A stretch of 64,000 bases of DNA from Siphonodentalium dalli (Eukaryota; Mollusca; Scaphopoda; Gadilida; Siphonodentaliidae): the NCBI GenBank assembly GCA_032622095.1, contig CP136068.1:122641989-122705988 (forward strand). Reading direction: 5' to 3'. Made by a program: the position numbers and the translations under genes. The notes below the pieces were generated by a model. That model did no database searches. It saw nothing but the letters and a program-made list of their open reading frames with translations, and had not been told where the DNA came from. Below, one piece after another: positions 19,773 to 30,300 of this stretch. Each line of letters starts with the position of its first letter. The first letter of the stretch is position 1.

Positions 19773-20126
19773 ACTGCAGATTAATTATGTTAGGATTCGA
19801 GATTATTACTTATATTTACATCCCAGTACCAACCTGAAGATGCATCTATAGATAGTCTATCTCTTTATTACATGCTTGTTCCTGGAAGTAGTGTTATTGT
19901 CGTTCCTTATTTACAAATCTGTATGGAATGTACGTTCCATACGCATCTCGTTGATGTGAAATGACTATTGCCTCAACCATGAAACCAGAACTATAAAATA
20001 AAACAACATCATACCTGACGAAACAAGCCCTGTATGTGCCTAAATAAACTTGTAAGCCTGTATTTTTTTTAATGCACGGAATCTAGGATGGGTGATGTGT
20101 AATAAACATGGAACAACATGTGTGAT

Positions 20127-20250
20127 AATGGGTTTGACACAGCACTTGTACCATCGTGGAAGGATAGAACTCGAGGCTATGCCTCTCATTCTATCTTTCC
20201 ACGCTAACACTCGTGCAGCAAACCCATTAACACACTCGTGTCGTTCTGTG
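20127..20250. repeat. Imperfect palindrome
   Basis: TAATGGGTTTGACACAGCAC and GTGGAAGGATAGAACTCGAG are mirrored by CTCTCATTCTATCTTTCCAC and GCAGCAAACCCATTA. Arms about 45-60 bp. Confidence 0.75.
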
Positions 20251-20498
20251 TATATCTTGTGTGATATTGAATGTTGTGGTGATAATTCTACACTTAATGT
20301 TTATTTCCGCCATAATGTAATTATCACCAATTATTTACCAATGTAAAAACATTTCGGAAAATAGAGATGTAATTATTTTATTATAAATCTATAGTTATAA
20401 AAATATCATCATATTTGTCAAAATTGGCTTCAAAATTTTATATAGGGGAATATTAATTCTTTTCATGGGAATTTTTCGCTACTATTTCAGATCTGAGC

Positions 20499-20738
20499 AA
20501 GCCTGAGTTTAGTGTGCCTGTCGTTTGCAGAATGAGGTCCCCAGAGGGTGAATCGCCATATCTGCTATGGAAGACATAGACTCAGATTGAAGTTCCCAAG
20601 TGGTGAATATTGTGATGTACACCCATAGGGGACCTCGAATATGCAATGTGTCGTCTGCCATTTTGCTGGATAGCATCACTAAATTCACCCTCTGGGAACC
20701 TCATTCTGCAAATGACAGGCAAACTAAACTCAGACTTG
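20499..20738. mobile_element. Family F, variant ends
   Basis: CAAGCCTGAGTTTAGTGTGC ... GCAAACTAAACTCAGACTTG. The outer bases differ from other copies, but both ends changed in a complementary way. Confidence 0.78.
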
Positions 20739-20822
20739 AATCTGAGTGTATGCTAACACAGACTGGTTTTCAATCATCAAATTATTTCTTACGATCCCAA
20801 AGCTGTGCATCTAATCCTTCTT

Positions 20823-21222
20823 TTAACCCTTTACCCAACAAACCGGCCAAAACCGGCCAAATAAAGCTTCAACAGCCTAAAATATCTTCGGTCTGTCTGA
20901 ATAGAACCATACAACTATGGATATCATTAGAACCGGCTCATTGACCACATTGTGATGGTTATAGTTATGCCCTGTTCCAATGCATTCTCTTATATATGCG
21001 AGTCGACCATAGGTCGCCTCGCATATATAAGAGAATGCATTGGCCTAAAAAAAATCTTTTTTTAACACTTTTTACCATTTTTTCTTACATTCTTTAACAA
21101 TTTTATAATTTTTAATGTGTTAAGCCAATGCATTCTCTTATATATGCGAGGCGACCTATGGTCGACTCGCATATATAAGAGAATGCATTGGCACAGGGCC
21201 CTTCTGTTGGGTAAAGGGTTAA
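20823..21222. mobile_element. TTAA element, family B, copy 5 (inverted)
   Basis: TTAACCCTTTACCCAACAAA at the left and CTGTTGGGTAAAGGGTTAA at the right, with intact TTAA on both sides and two complete hairpins. Confidence 0.88.
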
Positions 21223-21673
21223 AGTTTTGATGTTGTCAGCTTCAGCTAAGTCGGTTGGGTCATTGGGTTGTGAAATTGATGAACTTTTAGCTACCTTCAC
21301 AAAAGTAAGAAGTTACAAACAACTTGATGTAAACAAACTATCTCACCAATTAGCCCGCAGCATATGAAATAAGACGGGTATCAATTGAATATTCATATCG
21401 TACCCAATTCTAATAAACAGCAATCGGTAATTAATCGGACATGTTGTGAGCTATTATAAATCAAATGAGTGGATATCATACCATAACTTATGCTCCAACG
21501 GCATCGGTGGTAATACGTGTCACATAAAAAATAAGGATTAATATGGAATGAATGTGTAGAACAATGAAACAGAAACCAGAGTGAACAGGATAATAAAAAT
21601 ATATAGAGAAAATAGAATATATGGCAGATTTTAACATAAATAATAATACTAAAAAGACTAGATCTATTGCTAA

Positions 21674-22139
21674 ATCATGCCATAATCTCTACTCTGGCAA
21701 ATGCCTGTATAGATCATATTCCACCAGTGTAACACAGGGAACATTATAAAGTCGAAAAAATAACACAGGGAATATAATTATTAGTTATTATCTGTTCCTT
21801 AATAATGTACTTCACTGTTGGTGAAGGTCCCAATTCAAACTTTTACGATTTAAATAAATTTGTGAGCGATTTTGCTTTGCGTAGCTTACAATTATGGAAT
21901 TTCTCCTGGCTAATTAATTCATTGTTTATTGCGATATCGGCTCACAAATACCACGGAAAATCATGCAATTTTGAATTGGGACATTCACATACAGTGAAGT
22001 ACATTATAAAGGAACAGATAATAACTAAGAAATATATTAGGTTCCCTGTGTTATACTGGTCAAAACTTCAAAAAGTTCCCATGTTTTGTACTGGTGGATC
22101 TCTACGGGCGTTAGCCAGAGTAGAGATTCATGGCATGAT
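21674..22139. mobile_element. Foldback element with 16-bp flanking direct repeat
   Basis: Inverted arms of about 150 bp start ATCATGCCATAATCTCTACT (left) and ATCATGCCATGAATCTCTAC (right, read inward). CTAGATCTATTGCTAA flanks both sides exactly (21658-21673 and 22140-22155). The 112-codon frame across it is a by-product. Confidence 0.82.
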
Positions 22140-22155
22140 CTAGATCTATTGCTAA

Positions 22156-22918
22156 CTGATGAATATAAATAATTGGAATGTATTAAAGGTAAATTGATAA
22201 TTGTAAACTCAATTGATATGATAAATGATATTTTATGTTTTATGTATACCAACTTATGTCTTTATAATGTAGGACTCAAATAATGGAATGTATGTTCTAA
22301 TGAAAATCAAACCCATGTATATTATCTCACAGGTCCCCTTAACAAAAATTTACCCCACCCCCAATAACACTTAATCCTATAGAATGATATCCCACTTGGC
22401 TGGGCCTAATTTTATATAATTTTTTCAAAGTCCACAAACAGGTTCAAAATACACAAAATTAATTTTTGTTACATAAATTGCTCATATATTACTCTTCAAT
22501 CTGATGTATCCCATGTCAAAATTGGTTCAGGAAATTTCAGGTTATGAGCACCGGCTGTTAAAATCACCCATTGGAGATGGTGTCCGCTAAACTGGGTCAG
22601 TGAGTCGGATTTTTACACTGACTTGCGCTTCAAAAATACACTCAACGGTAGGTAGAATGTATATATTATACATCATTATAAGCAGAATTGCTTACTTACC
22701 CATCTAAACCAATCACGCCACATCACGGCATCGTATCTCTCGTATTTATTGAAAAATTCAGTTTCATAAACCCGGAAGCAAATTTAAATTTTCCAAATTG
22801 CATATCGTAATAAAAATAGCATGAAATATTTTTAAAAGATGATTACAACTGTCATGGAATGATAACTATGATCAGTGAGTCAAGTGGAAGGAACAAGACC
22901 CGCAGCACAAACATATAG
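22156..22918. other. No feature recognised
   Basis: Unassigned AT-rich DNA. Confidence 0.45.
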
Positions 22919-22998
22919 TAGCAGAATTATGAGTAACTTTTCAGGATTTAGTCGGAAGAGCTTTCCGATGAATGGCAACAAGCCATATATCCAGAGTA
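22919..22998. repeat. Family A partial copy
   Basis: GCAGAATTATGAGTAACTTT then GAGCTTTCCGATGAATGGCA, with the fold shortened, directly before a full family A copy. Confidence 0.75.
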
Positions 22999-23136
22999 CA
23001 GTAATGCCCTAAATAATCGACTCCTTAATCACAGCAGAATTATGGGTAACTTTTCAGGATTTAGTTGGAAATATGGCTTGTTGCCATTCATCGGAAAGCT
23101 CTCCCCGAGATTAGTCGATTAATTAGGGCATTACTG
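22999..23136. mobile_element. Family A element, one arm largely deleted
   Basis: TA-CAGTAATGCCCTAAATAAT at the left and AATTAGGGCATTACTG-TA at the right. Most of the second arm is missing. Confidence 0.85.
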
Positions 23137-24230
23137 TATGTGGAGTATATTAGAACTAATAGTAAATACGGGATAATAAATGAAAAAAAATATAAAATTA
23201 AAGGTGAGGTCAGCACATCCTAGATTTAGCTACTATACGGTAGTTATATTCAGATATAATAGTTAAATTAACAGGCGAAATCCATTGCTTCCAGTTTGGA
23301 AACTATGTGAGAGCGCATTTTACATGGATATTATGTGGATATATGTTATTTTTATTATTTACAATGATCTGTGCTTTTAATAAAGTTGTCTGCATTATTT
23401 ATTTATTACAATACGATTGGTACAATATAACTCAGTTTATTGGCAATAATATATTCACCCATGGATATGATGTCATATATGACATACTCACCTGTCGAAG
23501 GGTTCAAGTCTCCTACCATACATTGGGGATTACAAAATAACATTCTGCAAACAAATAACTTTACAAAATTTAAGTTTTCCAATTGAACCAGATATGGCTC
23601 ACGAGCAAATCTGACTACATTTTCTGATTTGCGCATAACATGCAAACCAAGCTAAATCAGTTAAAAAATATCATAGAATTTTATTATATAAACAGAAAGC
23701 AAACTTATTTCTTTCCCAAATGTTGATTTGAATAGGATGATAAGAGAATATTCACCAGTTTTCATCAGAAAATAATTTTTTAGACAAAAATAGATGTTTA
23801 GTGAACAGTTTGGTATAGTTTTTGAATAATTTTCAAACTCACTTATTAAATCACTTATTTTTCGGAAATTGATCATTCCCTTCACCAATTGTTGTTAATT
23901 GCGCAAATTTAAATATGGCCAGGTTTGTGCATGAGACATCTGGACCTGATAAACTTATAATATTATTTAATATTTGTATACAAATTTACACCAGATTCTC
24001 AAATGACAACACTCATATCACTCACGATCAGCCTGAAATTAATAATATTGAAATCTAATGACATATCAACATCAACCACACCATTGATACACCAATCACA
24101 CAATAATATCTAACACACAAAAGATAATTTGGCAGTATTTCAGCTTAAAAAAGTATTTTGTGCAATACATGTACATGTAGCTGCTAAACCCACAATAAGA
24201 ACTCTTGATCAAACAATAGAAAGGTTTAGA
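23137..24230. other. Intergenic; one short dispersed repeat
   Basis: 23319-23384 (TGGATATTATGTGGATATAT, then ATTTACAATGATCTGTGCTT) recurs at 46337-46395. Nothing else recognised. Confidence 0.6.
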
Positions 24231-24497
24231 TTAACCCTTTCATGACGGGAGCTGCGCTGGTGCAGCATTAAAGACCCTGTGCCAGTGCCTTCACTTTTAT
24301 TTGCAGTTTCCCACAGGGAGCCTCGCATGTATAAGAGAACGCACTGGTTTACAAGGTCAAGGTAAATTCTGTTAGGCCAACGTATTCGCTTATATATGCG
24401 AGTTCTTTATGGGAGATTCACATATATAAGAGAATGCATTGGCACAGGGTTTTCGCAAAAAAATTCAGGAAGCTCGATCCAGTCATGAAAGGGTTAA
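24231..24497. mobile_element. TTAA element, family C
   Basis: TTAACCCTTTCATGACGGGA at the left and GTCATGAAAGGGTTAA at the right. Two hairpins of the CAGTGC/CAACGT type, the first degraded. Confidence 0.85.
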
Positions 24498-24633
24498 AAA
24501 TCTTTCACTCGTCAAGCATAAAGAGATAAGAATTCACTGTACTCAAGGTGGGAAAATATCTAGTAGTCAGACAGCTATGCGAAAACTACAAACTACAGCT
24601 GAGCTACCAATGGATAAGATTTGCAGCCACACC

Positions 24634-24873
24634 CTAACCCTTTGAGTGCCAGGTCCGATTTTTGTATCAACCCATATACCCTGTGCCAATGCATTCTCTT
24701 ATATATGCGAGTCGACCATAGGTCGCCTCGCATATATAAGAGAATGCATTGGCTTAACAATTTATTTTTTTTACAATTTTTTACAATTTTAATATATTTT
24801 ATTATATTCTTTAACAGACTTATTGTGTAGGTTTAGGGCCGATAATATCGGCCCCTGGCACTCAAAGGGTTAA
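24634..24873. mobile_element. TTAA element, family D (CCCTTTGAGTGCCAGG ends)
   Basis: CTAACCCTTTGAGTGCCAGG at the left and CCTGGCACTCAAAGGGTTAA at the right. One full hairpin of the family-B loop type (GTCGACCATAGGTCGCC), then GGCCGATAATATCGGCC near the right end. Confidence 0.85.
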
Positions 24874-24896
24874 GGAATAGTATAGTCTGATGGTTC

Positions 24897-25134
24897 TTAA
24901 CCCTTCCATGACTGGTGCTTCCTGAACCCTGTGCCAATGCATTCTCTTATATATGCGAGTCTCCCACATGGAGCCTTGCATATATAAGAGAATACATTGT
25001 CCTAACAATATTTACCTTGAACTTGTAAGCCAGTTCATTCTCTTATATATGGGAGGCTCCCTATGGGAGACTCGGATATATAAGAGATTGCACTGGCACA
25101 GGGTCAGGCGCAGCTCCCGTCATGAAAGGGTTAA
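24897..25134. mobile_element. TTAA element, family C
   Basis: TTAACCCTTCCATGACTGG at the left and CCCGTCATGAAAGGGTTAA at the right; both hairpins present. Confidence 0.86.
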
Positions 25135-25210
25135 CAGCTGAAGTAAGAAGTTTTCAATCCAAAACTCGCTAATAAAATTAAAATGGGTGTAATAATTGTA
25201 GGGTTGTGAG

Positions 25211-25334
25211 AAAGACTCTAACTATTCTAAACTTTGTAAATACTGCAGTAAGGAACATGAAGGACAGCAGTAAATAATGGTTTAAAAGTGTTTTCAGAGA
25301 TTAAAACATGGGCTGATATCGCCTGCTTTGCAGC
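25211..25334 (+). repeat. Direct repeat, left copy
   Basis: AACTTTGTAAATACTGCAGT ... AACATGGGCTGATATCGCCT, repeated at 25593-25715 with few changes. Confidence 0.85.
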
Positions 25335-25592
25335 TTAACCCTTTAATGACTGCAGCTTCCTGAATTTTTGAAAAAGCCCCTTGCTAATGCATTCTCTTAT
25401 ATATGTGAGTTTCCCACAGGAAGCCTTGTATATTTAAGAGAATACATTGGCATAACAATATTAACCTTCACCTTGTTAGCCAGTGCATTCTCTTCTATAT
25501 GCGAGGCTCCCTATGGAAGACTGAGATATAAAAGAGAATGTACTGGCACAGTGTCTTTAATGCTGCACCAGCGCAGCTCCAATTATGAAAAC
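25335..25592. mobile_element. TTAA element, family C, right end decayed
   Basis: TTAACCCTTTAATGACTGCA at the left. The right end reads CTCCAATTATGAAAACAC, without TTAA. It separates two direct copies of a 120-bp sequence (25211-25334 and 25593-25715). Confidence 0.78.
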
Positions 25593-25715
25593 ACTTTCAC
25601 TATTCTAAAACTTTGTAAATACTGCAGTAATGAACATGATAACAGCAGTAAATAATGGTTGAAAAGTATTTTCAGAGATTGAAACATGGGCTGATATCGC
25701 CTGCTTTGAAGTTTA
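25593..25715 (+). repeat. Direct repeat, right copy
   Basis: Second copy of 25211-25334, on the other side of a family C element. Confidence 0.85.
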
Positions 25716-25723
25716 AACCAATG

Positions 25724-25960
25724 GAATATGAAGACCATTCCACCTCTGACCATATTATAACGTACCATATAATATCAAGGTCACTTAATAAGAGATTCTA
25801 TAAATTTATCACAAGAGGCCTCCCAAGGGATGTCAAAGCAGGTGGGCATGAAGGGGTACCATCCGCTCCTCAACCAGCACTGAATAAAGCCCCAAAATTC
25901 CATTGAAAAATATGAAAATGTGAACCTTTGATAGCTGAATAGTCGTTGGTGGGTAGTTAC
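25724..25960 (+). repeat. Dispersed repeat, also at 26690-26995
   Basis: ACCATATAATATCAAGGTCA and GAACCTTTGATAGCTGAATA are repeated in order at 26770-26830 and 26960-26990, with an insert difference between them. Confidence 0.7.
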
Positions 25961-26165
25961 TTGAAGTAATCATTTAATTTGTAGGAAGTCTCAACTCAAC
26001 TAATAATTTCAATAAAAAGCCATAACCTGATTTTTTTAACTCATCAGTTGAACATCCCTGCAAATTAAGGGGTTTCTCTGCCTGCTACCCCTACAAATGA
26101 AGAATAGACCATTCCATTATACACTTTTACAACTGAATGGGAGAATCCATTCAGAAATATAAGCG

Positions 26166-26384
26166 TTAACCCTTTCATGACGAGAGCTGCACTGGTGCAG
26201 TATCAAAGATCCTATGCCAGTGCATTCTCTTATATATGCAGTCTCCCATAGGAATCCTCGCATATATAAGATAATGCACTGGCTTACAAGGTCAAGGTGA
26301 ATAATGTTAGGCCAATGTATTCTCTTATATATGCGAGGCTCCCTATGGCAAAATTTCACAAAGCTCCAGTCATGGAAGGGTTAA
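26166..26384. mobile_element. TTAA element, family C, second hairpin truncated
   Basis: TTAACCCTTTCATGACGAGA at the left and CAGTCATGGAAGGGTTAA at the right. The descending strand of the second hairpin is missing. Confidence 0.84.
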
Positions 26385-26432
26385 GATTGTACCCCTTGCC
26401 ATTCAGTGCTCCCGTTAACCTTCGTAATAGTA

Positions 26433-26648
26433 CAGTAATGCTCTAAGTAATCGACTTCTTAACCACAGCAGAATTATGGGTAACTTTTCAGGATTTAGTC
26501 GGAAATATGGCTTGTTGCCATTCATCGGAAAGCTCTCCGGAAATATGGCTTGTTGCCATTCATCGGAAAGCCATATTTCCGACTAAATCCTGAAAATTTA
26601 CCCATAATTCTGCTGTGGTTAAGAAGTCGATTACTTAGAGCATTACTG
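26433..26648. mobile_element. Family A palindromic element
   Basis: TA-CAGTAATGCTCTAAGTAAT ... ATTACTTAGAGCATTACTG-TA. The centre holds an extra partial repeat of GGAAATATGGCTTGTTGCC. Confidence 0.88.
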
Positions 26649-26689
26649 TACTTCCATGCTTGTACAGGCATCATCACACTATAGAAGTG

Positions 26690-26995
26690 GATAGATTTTA
26701 TAAGTTCATCAGCTCGTATGAATCATCAGATATGAAACCTATGCCACCTCAGACTGTATTATACCGCACCATATAATATCAAGGTCACTGAACTTGAGAG
26801 ATTCTATAAATATGAAGTATGTGGGCTTAACATGTTCACCGCCGACAATGAGTTATCTCGTACTTATTGCATGTAATTGATTGGGTGTCAGCAGTGATTG
26901 TGTTAAAGGGGCAAATAAGCCAGCATTGAATAAATGCAAGCAATTCCATTAGTCTTTTTGAACCTTTGGTAACTGAATAGTCATTGATGGGTAGT
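26690..26995 (+). repeat. Dispersed repeat, second copy of 25724-25960
   Basis: ACCATATAATATCAAGGTCA, GAACCTTTGGTAACTGAATA and TGATGGGTAGTTATTTTGA. Confidence 0.7.
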
Positions 26996-27005
26996 TATTT
27001 TGATA

Positions 27006-27079
27006 CTGGGGGCCTCACATATATAAGAGAATGCACTGGCAGAGGGTCTTTAATGCTGCACCAATCATGAAAGAGTTAA
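27006..27079. mobile_element. Family C fragment (right end) next to the SLC17 stop
   Basis: CTCACATATATAAGAGAATG to AATCATGAAAGAGTTAA. Only one hairpin strand and the right end remain. It lies 68 bases beyond the SLC17 stop codon, so probably in the 3' UTR. Confidence 0.75.
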
Positions 27080-27146
27080 AGCCATGATATTTTATGAGTT
27101 CACTGGCTTGTATGAATCACTGAGTGTGATCTGCAGAGTAATGGCA

Positions 27147-27314
27147 TCACTCATGATCCATATGTTCATCGTCTTCCATATGAGATGTGTATCCATGCGG
27201 AATATCTGCCCATCGCTCCCGGTAACCAGATGCAAACATGCCGTACACTATCGCTCCGATTAAGTAAATCCCAGAAGCAATGAAGAATACAATCTGCCAC
27301 GAGCCACTATCCGT
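27147..27314 (-). CDS. SLC17-like terminal exon (helix 12 and C-tail)
   Basis: 168 nt after a TTTCAG acceptor. Encodes [20 protein letters not shown], a short helix end, [13 protein letters not shown] and an acidic, His-rich tail, with TGA at 27147-27149. W-x-x-V-F-x-I at the start is typical of helix 12. No AATAAA was noticed close by. Confidence 0.95.
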   Translation of the reverse strand, partial: TDSGSWQIVFFIASGIYLIGAIVYGMFASGYRERWADIPHGYTSHMEDDEHMDHE

Positions 27315-30300
27315 CTGAAAGAAAAATGTTCATCAAATAATGTCAATGACAGATCCATTGGAGTTCTTCATCCACAATAGTGTACACACTGGCCCAAAAT
27401 TTTCTTGAGCCACTTGTGAATTTTTTGGAGCCACTTTTCATTTACTCGAGCCACATTTTTTCAACTCATATTTTTGGAGCCACTTTTATTTAAACATATT
27501 CAAAGAACAACACAAGCTAATTAATTCAAATATTTATTCTAATGTATTAATTATAACAGGTTCTGGTAGGTAAAACAACAACAATATTAACAACAATATT
27601 AATAAACGTTGAAAATTCTGCGAGATTTTACATCTGCCCATTTATTAAATACTTTACCAAAATTAAAGTCTAACATTGGAGGGCCTTCAATTGCAATTTT
27701 CATTAATAAATTTAAATGTGGAACAGAAAGTCTGTTTCGCCATTTATCTTTGACTAAATGTTCGTACGAGAAGGCCCTCTCACATTCCACAGTTGATATG
27801 GGTACACAATAGAGTGTCTGATATAGGATATGTGTCGTTTCATTGTTTCACTAATGTTTGGAGATGTGAAAGCAATACACTGAATATGTGTTTCTATCGA
27901 GTAGAAGTAGGAATCCCATCACTGTACGCGATACAATTACAACCAGCCGTTGTGGCATAAGCCGAGAATCAATTAGCGAGTGCTTTCATTCAGACTGTCT
28001 CGTGGCCGGATAGTGTTGCCTGATTGTTAAACTTTAAAGTCCGACGGCAGTTAATTTAAGAGCCACACACCCAAATTCTTTGAGCCACTTTCTTTAGCCA
28101 CTAGCACATTTTGTTTTTCTTTCGCAATTTGCGAAATTTGCTCACGGCAGCGTGAACACTGATCCACATAAGAGTCAAGGTCATCAGCAGAGTAAAAACA
28201 CTGTTTATTTTATTAATTGCTGAGTATTTAGCCCTTGGCATTCATGACTTCATTCAATAGAGAGTTGATTGATGCGGTCTTATTTGGGGAAGGCTGAAAC
28301 GTCTGCATGCCGCATGCGTAATACATTTAGACGGTTATATAATAGGGCCTACTCATAAAACATCTGTCACGTGAGCCCTGTCCCATTCCGTAATTTGCAA
28401 ATTTAAAAATAGTTTCTCGGAGATCTGATACATTGGAAGAGTTTTCTGAGCACGTATTATCAATAATACAATGCAATGTGTTACAAACTTTACAGAATTT
28501 GTTTAACTTGAGTTACAATACAATATATTTCATACGGAATCACTTCCCAACAACCCCACGGTGTCCACCATCCCTGTTTTCCAGGGCAAAAAAAGTGCAT
28601 TATTTCCATTCACATCTACAGGTCACTAGGCATAACTGCTGGCTACAATAAATTGCATTTATCGGTTATCAGGCATCTTATAATGACTAGTAATGTAGCA
28701 TATCGGTTCATTCGGTTGGCAATGATCTGATTGGGACAATTATTATTGATGTACTAAATTTTTAAATCACCGTTTTCAAGTAGTGACTATTTCTAGTTGA
28801 CAAATTCAATCATTTGACAGTCGCATGTGCGATAGAATCAAGTTTTTCCACTTGAAAGTTTGCATGCCATGATTCATCGTTGATTATATTGGATTCGATA
28901 TTATATTTGATTTGCGAATATTAATGCTATTCGTTTCGATATTCGGTTCGGAAGCAAATGAAATATTCGCAGGAGCATAACTCATATACTAAATTTAATT
29001 CCATTCAGTTCAGACTTACTAAAGTTATCATCGGAAACGATAAAGCGAATGGACAGACAGACGGATGGACCAATAACATAATATGTCCTGTTTCTTCAAA
29101 TCGGGCATATAAAAACTCATTGATATAGTTACCTTGTCTGTTACTATGACAGAAGTCAAGCCAGGACTCACTATACCAGGAATAGTGGCAAATGTGTTAG
29201 AAAGGCCCATCAAAATACTGGCATACTGAAGAAAAATAAATGATATATAAATGAGACATCATGCAGCACACATGACTCATTAAACTTCAAATAGAATATA
29301 TTATAAATAATTTTTTTAGAATGAACATCTAATATTTGTTGCAATTTTTATTATATGTCAATGTAAAACTCATTTTTAAAGGTTTATATACATATATGAT
29401 TTAACCCTTTCATGACGGGAGCTGTGCTGGTGCAGCATTAAAGATGCTGTGCCAGTGCATTCTCTTATATATGCGAGTCTCCCGTAGGGAGCCTCACATA
29501 TATAAGAGAATGCACTGGCTTAGAATGTCAAGGTAAATAATCTTAGGCCAATTTATTCTCCTATATATGCGAGGCTCCCCATGGGAGGGAGACTCGCATA
29601 TATAAGGGAATGCATTGGCACAGGGTTTTCACAAAATTTCACGAAGCTCCAGTCATGGAAGGGTTAACTCATCCAAAGTATTTTCCAAGCCTTGAAATAG
29701 GGTGTCTGTCATTTGCAGAATGAGGTCCCCAGAGGGTGAATTTAGTGATGCTACCCTGCATAGCGGGCTAGCATCACCAAATTCACCCTCTGGGAACCTC
29801 ATTCTGTTGAGGTGTAAGCAGAATGAGGTCCCCAGAGGGTAAATTTGGTGATGCTAGCCCGCTATGCGGGGTAGCATCAGTAAATTCACCCTCTGGGGAC
29901 CTCATTCTGCAAATGACAGACACCCTATTTCAAGGCTTGGTATTTTCTAATCCTCTTTATCAATCATTCTACAGTAATGCGATTTCAATGTTGAAATTGT
30001 TGTTATGTAAACATTACTGTTACAGTTATTTTATAAGCAACACTGTCTAAACGAAAGCCACTCTGTATTACATATCATTGTTTTACAAACAGCAGAAATA
30101 TACTTTACATAACTATTGTTAAAAATACTGTAGGGTAAATAAAATTAAGCTGCAATATATTTTAACTGAATTGGATAATTCATTCAGTAATGAATTGGTT
30201 AATTACCCAATCCAACTAGTTTTGAGTTTGCACCAAGAATATATTGAGAAGTAGCTACCCATACCTGTGGAGCAATATCAAGGTGGTTGACGCTAAATCC

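Noticed and set aside
21805-22143. 112-codon frame
   Set aside because: It spans the loop and right arm of the foldback with 16-bp flanks; no protein family features.
23490-23520. GGTTCAAGTCTCC as a tRNA T-arm
   Set aside because: No matching acceptor, D-arm or anticodon stem was found around it.
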